Origin: Plumapathes pennacea
Lineage: Eukaryota > Cnidaria > Anthozoa > Antipatharia > Myriopathidae
Length of the DNA stretch: 64,000 nt
Reading direction: 5' to 3'
Assembly (NCBI GenBank): GCA_964036295.1
Contig: OZ038464.1
Location: forward strand, 3,042,501 to 3,106,500
In this document: positions 34,604 through 44,306 of the stretch, piece by piece
Numbering within the stretch: the first letter of the stretch is position 1
Layout: every line of letters begins with the position of its first letter
The notes under the pieces: generated by a model
Told to the model about the DNA's origin: nothing
Database searches by the model: none
The model's input: the letters and a program-made list of their open reading frames with translations, nothing else
Made by a program: the position numbers and the translations under genes

Positions 34604-37587
34604 GGGGACTATTTTAAGAGAATTGACATCGAAAGGCTGGTACTTGTTTGTATGCTGGCAAATCTATTGCCAGAGTCTCTCAGCATGATGTGTTTGTACT
34701 TACAATGGGGTTTTGTTCCGCTCACACAAATTTTATAATATATTGTAACTGGGCTGTAACAGGCTAAAGCTTATCATTTGTTATATTGGGGTTTTCGATA
34801 TACCGAGGTTTGTTATATCAAGGTTTCACTGTACTGAAAAAAAAAAAAAGAAAGAAAGAAAGAACCAGAAAAAAAAAAAGCTTCAAATAAACCTTTTGTC
34901 ATATAAGTCGCAAATACAAACCTCGCTTAAAACTGTCCTTCCAAGAGAAGCGCATCTTCATATTTTGTTTGCAATCGTTGTACAGGATCACAATGGCTCC
35001 ATTTGGTGGGGTAGAATATGAAGACTGAAAATGAATGCACAATCCACTTGCCTGATGCTGAACAAATCCGTTCTGGAGGCCTCGGTATTTAGCAATGCTA
35101 CAGTCTCTGCCAAGGACTAACTTTGTGTCCGGCTTGAGGCTAGAATGCTCTGGTACAACGCATAAGCCACTTTGTATATGTTTCATGGTGCCGTCGTCTT
35201 CCATTTGGAATCTAAGTCTTGCTTCTTGACAGGAACTGTGCAGGATTAACTCTGTACCTTCTTTAGCCTTGCCATGTGGGTGAAAACATTTGCCGAGGTA
35301 ATGTGCTATTCCACCATTTTTTTTACCTGTGTATCATAAGAAAGAAAAACAGGACTTGAAAAAGTGTGACACCTTTTGGCATGATCAATATTATTCTGAA
35401 TAAATCAGATTTAATGGTCTGAACAGATTGAACCAAAGCTAGAGATCACACATCAATATTTGTTTTTCAGGAGCAGAGACGAGGAAATTTGGACTGTATT
35501 CTTACAGACAGAGTTGTAAGTAGTTTTTGGATTTAACCAAAACCAAAGTGTTACAATGCCTTGACAGAAGCTGTAAGAAAAAATTTTAAACCAACAAGAT
35601 GCCAAAAGTAATAATAGATTTGTGTTTGGTTTACATTTGTATTATACTGTTTAAAAGAAACCAGCACTTTTAGCACAAAATGAGAAAATAGCATTACTAC
35701 TTGCTGCTTGTTTGCATGAGATGACTGCAATACTAATACTTTTGTTCCTTATTTATTACACCAATCCGAAAGCATAGAGCCATTTTCAGATGACTGTTGA
35801 AAGTAATCATTACGCCAGATAAATTTGAAAACGCAACTTTATTCTTACGGTTAGGCCTACCGTCCGCACTAATCTGGATAAATTGTTCACCGAAAACGGA
35901 ACTTTTCGAAAACGCTCTTCAAAGTGGATAAATTTGAAAACGCCGGCTTTGCGTTTTGGTGTGGACGAAAAACATTTTGAAAACGGAACTTTTCGAAAAT
36001 GCTGACTCACGTGGTCATGTCAAGTGGTTTCAAAGATTGTCAGGGACGTTTGTAGAGCAATAACAATACATTTGGGCCCGGAAACATTTTAATCCGTTTT
36101 CCAGTGTGGACGGAAAACATTTCTTGCGTTTTCAGAGTGAAAGTTGCGTTTTCAAATTTATCCGGCGTAGTGTGGATGGGGCCTTAGTTTTGGCTTTGCA
36201 TTTGCTATATGCTTTCTGATTGGTCCAAACTCTTGGCCTATTAAAAGCAAAAGCAAAACCTGATTGTGATACAGTCAACTTTCTCTAAGTGAACACCTCT
36301 TTAAGGCAGACAGCATGTAGATTTGGTCTTTACTGACTTTCACTTGTTTCTCTGTAGCTAAACTCTCTCTAAGGCGGACACTCCGCCTTAGAGAGAGTTC
36401 ACTGTATTCTCAAGCAAGAAAGCGTGTGGTGATTGGTTGTGTCCCCTTTTTAAACATGATCTTGATTGCCGACAGTTATTTTTTCTGACTCTGTGTCAAT
36501 CTAACAAACTTCAAAATATGGAAGTTAGGCCAGTATATGAAACCCTGGTCATTATTCCATAAAAAGAGTCTTATATTTGAAATAAACATCAACAATGCTC
36601 TTTCACGTGGTGCAAATGATTTCTTTTGTTCTGGAAAGTGTCTAGCAAGGTACAGTGTAACAACACAATATATTGGCATCCATATTTGCATATATATATT
36701 GGCATCCATATTTGCATATGTATGGAATCTAAAACATCAGCTGAGGAATGCATGAAAACTTAGCTGAAATTGCAAGTTTCGCGATCTGCACATATAAAAT
36801 AGTTAATCATTAATATACTACTGGGCTGAGAGCAGGATTTTCTCCCTGTCATGCAGTATGATGGCTCTGACATAATCATTTCCTGCAAAATGTTCTTATA
36901 TATTAATTTTCTGAAAAATGTTCTTTTAAATATAAACATTTTATAAAGTAAAAAGTGTGCATCTTTACCAGTTTATGACAGATACAGTAAGACTGTAGCA
37001 GACAAGTCTAGTACATACTAGCTACATTTGCTTGATACCTCAAAATAATTTAAATAAAATTATCCACTCTACTCACCGCTTCTCAGAACAGGCACCGCTT
37101 TCGATAGAAGTTTCGTCTCTCCAACAATAAATGGAACTTTTAGAGGATCACTGGAATCTGTGATTGCACTGTAAGTTATTTCGTGCAAACCGTTTCCTTT
37201 CACGGTCAACACATTTCCACTCAATGAAGAATACGGTGGACTGCCTCTACATTCTAACCGCCCGAATTTCTTCAGACGATTCGTCACAGCTGAGTTAAAG
37301 GGATCCACGTTTAGCAAAATACACTTTGGACTCCCAAAGAGACCTATATCTTGATGCATGTCACGGATGTCAGATTTCGCATGAATCACATGTATCGCCG
37401 CAGGATGTTGATCATATAACTCGCGATGCCAGACCAGTTTTCCACTATATTTTGACATCAAGGTTCCCCTAAAAGAAGTCAAGTGCCACACAATGGTAAC
37501 AAAGACTGCACAAGCTAGAGTCCATGAGCATAATCGCTGATTTCTGTTGAAGCATCGGAGGATGGATGTGAACAGTGAAGGCGCCAT
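32287..37587 (-). CDS. Type II membrane beta-trefoil + DUF229 protein, paralog A
   Basis: Exons from the 5' end: 37077-37587, 34922-35326, 33987-34512 and 32287-33226 (793 aa, phases 1, 1, 2). A short basic N-terminus is followed by one membrane segment near residues 22-39 (signal anchor). A stem region follows, then a beta-trefoil-like module at about 171-305, with SGLCVVPE and SGLCIHF repeats and an MRFSW end. A DUF229 domain fills the rest (KRKMPKSYAFLSN, ALLAG, VVFSDHGSRSHSIRETLQGK, ERMPYLSI). DUF229 belongs to the alkaline-phosphatase/sulfatase fold; the substrate is unknown. The usual Asp-Ser in the first metal-site motif reads FHSTS, so activity may be altered. The start was chosen at MAPSL because paralog B begins there; an upstream in-frame ATG at 37659 also exists. 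A Golgi or surface location is inferred. Confidence 0.82.
33953..33970. mobile_element. Right-end remnant of the GGGCCC MITE
   Basis: TTTCGAACAACTGGGCCC lies just 3' of exon 3 of gene A (lower coordinates). This is the same place where gene B retains the full element (40942-41179). Only the end remains. Confidence 0.65.
34574..34604. repeat. (GA)n/poly-G simple repeat
   Basis: GAGA reiteration followed by a G run in intron 2 of gene A. Confidence 0.85.
35811..36168. mobile_element. MITE with TACGCC/GGCGTA ends
   Basis: The left end includes AGATAAATTTGAAAACGCAA and the right end its inverse, TTGCGTTTTCAAATTTATCC. The interior repeats AACGGAACTTTTCGAAAA twice. It lies in intron 1 of DUF229 gene A, with no coding capacity. 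Confidence 0.75.
36270..36410. mobile_element. CAGTCAACTTTC...CACTGTA element
   Basis: It starts ACAGTCAACTTTCTCTAAG and ends GAGAGAGTTCACTGTA. Inside is a foldback, TCTCTAAGGCGGACACTCCG then its inverse. It is related to 55515-55690 in a YIPF3 intron. Confidence 0.5.
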
Positions 37588-37879
37588 TTTGTTTATCGGC
37601 CGCCTCGCGAACACAAAATATGCAAGATGCATGTTGCCCTGGGGATTAGTTTCAAACATTCCGTCGCATAATTACATATTTCCACAGAGGCTGATGTGTA
37701 AATTAAATTTAAAAAGTAATCGACTTCAGCGTATATCTAAAAACTGCAAGTGTCCCAAACAATAAAAAATCGAAGGTTTTCTGGTTTATACAGATTTAAT
37801 AATTCCACGGGTTCAATATTTATAGTGGCGCCTCATTGTGTATTGTACTTGAATGTGTAAACGCGTCACGGCGGTTGAG

Positions 37880-38248
37880 TAGGGAGTTTAAGAAACCTAG
37901 GACGGCGACGGCAACGCGAGGAACCAAAAAATAGTGTCTCTGTTTTCCCCATGTCTTTGTAACTTTGCCTATTCTTAGGTTGCTCAATTTGTTCCGTTTT
38001 TGCCGAGGTTCTACTGATTTCATCGTTTCCTACTAAGAAGAACGATTGCCGTTATTTTATCGAACTGTCGTCCACGTCCTGACAACGACGTAAAAAAGAA
38101 GCATTTGAAGTCGCACGCGAGAGCACGGCGACCCCGAGAACATGTCAATTTCAGATATTCACGTGCTTCTTTTGTCTTCTTTGATTATTTTTATTGTTTC
38201 ACCGACGTCGCCGTCGTCCTCTCGCGTCATGTATCTTAAAGTCCCTAT
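37880..38248. mobile_element. MITE with TAGGGA(G/C)TTTAAGA ends
   Basis: The left end TAGGGAGTTTAAGAAAC plus GGACGGCGACGGCAACGCGAG matches, inverted, the right end CGTCGCCGTCGTCCTCTCG...TCTTAAAGTCCCTA. A partial relative is at about 61410-61640. Confidence 0.7.
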
Positions 38249-38730
38249 TAATAGTCCAGGCACGGATATTAGCCCCATATGCCCTCTAAACTAATACTAA
38301 AACAGGAAGAAAATCGGTAGCGCATTAAATTCTCCTGTCGTTTGTGGAGACTCGTTCTTGGGCGTTTCGGCCCAAGAAAATACTATCTATATTCTATAAA
38401 CACCATAAAAATATGAAAAGTAGACGTATATTTAGCATAGTCCAACATACCATCACATGGCATACCGGGTTGTGCCGAGCCGCGGCTGAATTTACTCGGC
38501 GCGAGCGATCCAATTTGGCGTGATTTATGTTCCGCTCAGTCGTGTATTGCGGCCACAGGGTAATCATTTGCCTTCTCTGTTTCTTTCATTCAGCTCATTG
38601 TCATCGGCCATCTTGTTTTTCTCTCTGAACGTGAATTCTAGTACTCAGGCTACTCTTGGATTCCCCACCAGTAGGGGCAGTGGGAGAGGTCAGAGAGTTG
38701 GGACCTATTATTTCACGAAAATTGGGTTCT

Positions 38731-38872
38731 GGGGCGCTTTCCATTTGACCATCGGTCATTCCGGAATTTTCGAAAAAAGAGGACAACCTCGAGAGGTTGT
38801 CCACAATTTTCGAAAATTTCTCACCAAAAACTTGCGGTTCCATTTGATTTTTGGTCAAATGGAAAGCCCCCC
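38731..38872. mobile_element. MITE with GGGGCGCTTTCC ends and central palindrome
   Basis: The ends GGGGCGCTTTCCATTTGACC and GGTCAAATGGAAAGCCCC are inverted repeats. A perfect 22-bp palindrome centred on CTCGAG occupies 38781-38802, flanked by CGAAAA/TTTTCG arms. Confidence 0.8.
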
Positions 38873-39676
38873 TAATTCCTCTGCTTTCCAGTGTGTCGTG
38901 TGACCTGAATGGGACAAAACTTTCAAATAACATCTCAGAAAAAAAACCCAAATGAAATGTCATTTGCCAGACGTTTTCCTCGCTCATTTGGGTATTTCTG
39001 GTTGAATTATCTGATTAAGAGTGAAAACTCCAGTATCAGCGTAATTTTTTACTGTTACTTAGAGACGCATGTTAGTGGTGTCCCATTTCAGGTCACGTAA
39101 CACACTAACTGAAAGGGTCAATTGTATTTGCTGTTGGTGTCGCCAAGGTTTGGCCAGGAATACAATGGCGAGGCAACCAAATGGCCTTGTGATTGTAAGT
39201 GCTTGGATGGTTCGGGGTTGCCAGGGAAACCACCTCCCTCGCAAACCCTTTGCATGCATGTTATCACACTGGAACAGAGCCAGGACAAAAAAAAAAAAAA
39301 ACAATGGGGAGAAAGATATAGGATTGTTGAGTTGATAATGGGTGAATTAATGTGTAAAAAGGCATATTTACTGCCAACAATAAGAAGGCAAAGGATAGTC
39401 AGGGGACTTTCAAAGAGAGAACACACATTGACGGAGCTGTTTCTTGCAAGGTGATTGACTTGCCGACCGCCAGTCAATTCATTTCGGGGTTGATCCAAGC
39501 TGTTCTGATTGACTTATTACTTAGAAATTCACAAACTTTTAAAAGACTGCTGTCTAAATTCAATGACTTTTAAAGGCCAGAACTCAAATTCAAGGTCTTT
39601 TCAAGTTTGTATGAACCCTGCATAACATTTATGGTCACCAGTTCACACTCAAACCAAGCTCAGCTAATGAAACAAT

Positions 39677-39682
39677 TTTATT
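39677..39682 (-). terminator. Poly(A) signal of DUF229 gene B
   Basis: AATAAA on the minus strand, about 55 nt after the stop codon. Confidence 0.5.
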
Positions 39683-39736
39683 TTCTAACCTAAAATACCT
39701 TTTTCCCAAAAGCAGAATAAAAATATAAATCAACAT

Positions 39737-42700
39737 TCATTCCAATGTGCAGTGGTTATGCTGTCCCTCCACAAGTACAACATTATGATGAACATAAACA
39801 TCTGAGCCCACTGAATTGACTATGGCCCGATAGATGTTTCCCACCGGCGAGACTTCAATGTACAGGACGTAGAAGAAGTCTTGGTAAGTATAAGCTTGAT
39901 TGAATACAGGTTCACAGTTTATGCACTTTGTGGAATCCCTGGAACTCCTAAAACGTAAAACGTCTGAATTGGGCATGAGCTTAGCAACATTTCTAAGTTT
40001 TGTGAACTTGAGGTCCTTGCATGATGACTTGGACATTTGCAGTCTTCTGTTCATCATCTCAACCACCCCTTCTGCTGCTTTGACATGGCTGTCCGATACG
40101 CTGACTTTCTCAACATCAACACAAGGACACCAGTGTGATGGGATATTTAACTGATCACAAGTTCGGTCAGAATGGTCACTTTTGTCCAACAAATTCTGAC
40201 CAGGGCTGTCTGAATGATCAGCAAACTTTGGGAATGTTAGCACATTGCTGAGTGTCTTGTATACATCATAAGGGCTCACTAGCCCTTTGGCACTTTCAGC
40301 AAGGTTTGAGAATTTTGTGACTAAGTCTTTAGGAGCCTCGGATGGGAGTGAAATTGACAAATAAGGCATTCGTTCCTCTACCTTCCCTTGCAAGGTCTCC
40401 CTAATACTGTGACTGCGAGAACCATGGTCACTGAAGACAACCAGCATAGTATTTTTTAGATGCCCATCCTGCTTCATCCAGCCTAAGAATTGATGAAAGT
40501 CCTCGTCCATGTAACTCAAGGTGTTGATGTTCCAAGACGACACCTCTGTGTTCATCAGCAATGCAAACTTTGACAGTCGAGAGTATACTGTGAAAAAGTC
40601 TTGCACATAGGACAAACTTATGTTATGCATTGGTTGATTACCAATACAGAAAGTGTTTGTTCCAGGTGTGTAAGTCCTGCGTGAAAGATAAGACCAACAA
40701 CAATCAGAACAAATGAAGACTCCAGATTAATTTTGCTCCTGGGCTCATGATAGAACTTTGTCCAACTATTTGAGAAAGAAACAATATTATATATAATTTA
40801 TTTTCTAGTGAGATTAAATTTAAAGTAGTTTATCTTCGGCTGAGCAAAACTAAAAAGACAATAAACAGTTTTTTGAATTCTGGAGCAACAGATCATCAGT
40901 GTAGAAAAGAGCTCTGTACTGCAGAACATTCCTAGACCATAGCCCGGTTTTTGAAAGCACGATTAGGCTAATCCTGGATTAGGTCTAAACTTTCTTGTCA
41001 TTTATAAGCTTAAAATCCTGAAGGTTTGTCCTGCAACAACTTCCTTGATACGTCTTAAGCTGGAACAAGCTCTTTAATCCATCTTCGAACAAAACCTTGC
41101 TGTCTATTGGCAGAGAGGTTGAGAGAAAGAATTTCGTTAATCCTGGATTAGCTTAATCGGCTTTCGAACAACCGGGCCCATAATTTTAAACCTACCTGTG
41201 CACTGCAGCCCAAAACGGTGCTGCGTAATGATCAGGTCGACTGGATTGAAAGCCTGTCAACGTGTCACTATGCATTCTTGAATAAGGCTTGTCCTCGCTC
41301 ATCAGTGTAACATAACCATTATCTTTGGCAATCTTAAAAAGCCAAGGTAAGGAATCCACAGGTGTTGAGTTCATTTTCTGTGGTGACACGCCTGCAAGAA
41401 GAGCTGCTAATTGTGACTTTGTGCTCTCGTCGATGGTCGAAAAGCCAGGGACAAAAACGGTCTCAAGGACATTGCTCAGGAAAGCATAACTCTTTGGCAT
41501 TTTACGCTTGAAATGTGCAGTGGAGGTAGAGTGGAACATCACCATGAGAATGTTAAGTTTTGTCTGTGGTGAATGTTTTGGTTCTTGGATGTTCAGCTTT
41601 GGAGGAATCTGTAGAGCATACTCTTTGTCTTGTTCTTCAGGTTGTGTTCTTGGGGATACTAAGTTTACTTCAACAAACTCATCATCAACATTTAAACTCA
41701 AGTTCACATCTTTATCCTTAGCTGAAAAAGAAATACATAGATGTAAGTTTTCCAAATAGGCTATTTCTAAGATGGCTATTGCCTCTGTTAAAAATAGATC
41801 ACTGAAGACTATATTACAGTACCAATGAATTGACAATAAAGTTGAGTATTAATATTGTGACCAATCGTGTCCCACACTAAAACTCAGAATAGTCTGTACA
41901 GGGTGTTGCGGCCAAATATGTGGTTTTGTTAGTTTGTGGTAGTTTTCAGTTATTTTCGTCGCAGCCCTTATATTTCCATATTTGGTAGGCAGTGTGTTGC
42001 GACACGAATGGATCAGATTTCAGCGAGTGACATGTATTTTGTTATGAATTTAGTTGCGATTCTTTGTTCGCCAATCGTTTGGTTTCTGTGTGCTCTGATA
42101 CATTTGTAAGTACTGTTTCGTTTCATTTAGTCAGATTTCAGTCTCGTAAAATTCGTGTTATGTTTTAGAAACCGTCCTGTCGGGAAGCAGCAACAAAGGC
42201 ATTATTGTTTTGACATTCTCAGGGAGTGTGTTCTTCTATTAGGGTCAATGGACGAAGCCACACAGGGTAGCTCCATAAATAACAATTTTAGATGTTTGTG
42301 TGATATGTCATAAGTGGCACACACTTCTTTTACCTTTCTCAAAACTGTCCTTCCAAGAGAAGCGCATCTTCATATTTTGTTTGCAATCGTTGTACAGGAT
42401 CACATTGGCTCCATTTGGTGGGGTAGGATCTGAAGACTGAAAATGAATGCACAATCCACTCGCCTGATGTTGGACAAATCCGTTCTGGAGGCCTCTGTAT
42501 TTTGCAATGCTACAGTCTCTGCCAAGGACTAACTTTGTGTCCGGCTTGAGGCTAGAATTCTCTGGCACGACACATAAGCCGCTTTTGATATGCTTCAAAG
42601 TTCCATCATCTTCCATTTTGAATTGAAATCTTTCAGCATCACAGTCACTGTACAGGATGAATTTTGTCCCTTCTGTGTCACGGAGATAAGGATGAAAGCA

Positions 42701-43944
42701 TTTGCCAAGGAAGTGCATAATTGGACCTGATTTTCCTGTGGACCGAAAAATGGGACAAACAACCTGAGCCATCGCTGTGGAAAATTAGTCAAAGTTCTAG
42801 ATCCAGATTCTCCAAACTGATATGAATAAAACTGGGTATCAATCTGTAATTTTGGGATGATTAACAATTATTAGCAGTGAAGTATTCACTCTGTATATAG
42901 TGATGGACCAAAAACAAGTTTTGATCCGTTATATATAGAGAAGAACCTGCGAGCAGAACCTCACAATTTCCATCCTTTGGGAAAGAGGGGTGGGTAATAG
43001 AGAAGCTCTTCTACTTTTACTTTATTACTCTACAACGGTTTCCCATCAAGTAGAGATAAATAAAGAAATAAATACTAAATACAAGGCTTGTACAAGTATA
43101 AAACTCTTAGTGTAACTTTTTCTAAGCTTACAAAAATCTAAAATCATCTAATACTTACATTTATAGTTAATTAAGAAATTTACAAAAATTGGAGTAACTC
43201 TGGGCCCTTATTTGGATTGGTATAGCTCAATTTTGCTAATTTTTGCATTTTCTCTGTGTAGATATAATTAACGTCAAGTTTTTCATTTACGTATATTCCC
43301 ATTCGACATGTATTTCTAAATTTTCTTGCTACAGGTGGCTGCTTTACTCTGTTGTTTATGGGATGTATAATAATGAGCATGAATAATAAGTTGTATCGTC
43401 CCGTAAAAAAAAACAACTCACCTGCATTTAAGTTAGGCTCCGTTTTCGATACATGCTTCGTCTCTCCGACAACAAATGGGACTTCAAGATCATTGGAAAC
43501 TTTAATTGCGTTGTAAGTAATTCCGTGCAAACCTTTTCCTTTCACGGTCAACACATTTCCACTCAATGAAGAATACTGTGTGCCTCGACACTCTAACCGC
43601 CCCAAATCTTTCAGTTGCTTCGTCACAGCTGAGTTGAATGGATCTACGTTGACCAAAATACACTTTGGACGCCCAAAGAGACTTATTTCTTGATGCGTGC
43701 CACGGATGTCAGACTTCACATAATTTGTATACGTGTTTACCGATTCTTCTTCGACGTTGGGCCGTGTCGAGTGTTTAAATTCGCTATGCCAGGCCATTTT
43801 TCCACTATATTTTGACACCAAGGCTCCGAAAGAAGTCAAGTACCACACAAGTGAAATCAAGCCTGTACAAGCTAGAGTCCACGAGCATAATCGCTGATTT
43901 CTGTAGTAGCATCGCAAGGTGGATGTCAACAATGAAGGCGCCAT
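39737..43944 (-). CDS. Type II membrane beta-trefoil + DUF229 protein, paralog B
   Basis: Exons: 43422-43944, 42334-42735, 41196-41721 and 39737-40676 (796 aa). Exon lengths and phases match paralog A almost exactly; exons 3 and 4 have identical lengths of 526 and 940 nt. It has the same layout: cytosolic start MAPSLLTSTLRC, membrane segment WTLACTGLISLVWYLTSF, stem, beta-trefoil-like module with HIKSGLCVVPE and ASGLCIHF, then DUF229 with MFHSTSTAHFKRKMP and VFSDHGSRSHSIRE. The C-terminal exon is nearly identical to A; the N-terminal exon has diverged more. The frame continues open past the exon 1 donor at 43421 but loses homology there, which fixes the splice site. It is a tandem duplicate in the same orientation, about 2.1 kb upstream of A. 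Function unknown; a glycan-directed ectoenzyme or a pseudoenzyme is possible. Confidence 0.82.
40942..41179. mobile_element. MITE with GGGCCC-type ends, copy 2
   Basis: Nearly collinear with 27014-27255: GCCCGGTTTTTGAAAGCACG at the left, CTTTCGAACAACCGGGCCC at the right, and the same GGCTAATCCTGGATTAGG core. It lies in gene B intron 3, 16 bp from exon 3. Confidence 0.8.
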
Positions 43945-44306
43945 TTTGTTTTTGCCTGCACGTCTTCCTCACGTGACTAGATTCCCAGGGTTCACGCGGT
44001 TAGTCCTGGAACGAGATTGGTCTGGCTGATCCAGTCTTTGGTGATGCACAACATTGCATCTTTAAACCATTTTTTGAAACATTTTTTGTCCACTTGTTAC
44101 AGTGCGCGATCCCGAAGAACTAAAATTTAAAAAATTACGCTATGAAAGCTGGCGTCAAACTTGTATGTGAAACCCGTGTTCTCATGACTGTTCACCCTCC
44201 CCTCCCCCAGTAAATGACGTCCCCCTTCTCTTCCCAGCTCCCCTCCTCTTCCCAGCTCCCCTCCTCTTCAGTCGTCAGTTCATCAGATCAGGTGATCGGG
44301 CTAAAA

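Larger units (their letters stand above)
37588..39736. other. Intergenic region between DUF229 paralogs A and B
   Basis: It contains the promoter side of gene A, MITEs at 37880-38248 and 38731-38872, and AT-rich unique sequence ending in the 3' UTR of gene B. No gene supported: the overlapping short frames on both strands fall in the inverted-repeat elements. Confidence 0.6.

Noticed and set aside
38520-38987. Overlapping frames of about 127 codons on both strands
   Set aside because: They fall across a palindromic MITE, where both strands read alike. No domain seen.
43180-43421. Continuation of the DUF229 gene B first exon frame
   Set aside because: The frame is open by chance past the GTGAGT donor; paralog A and the phase of exon 2 place the splice at 43422.
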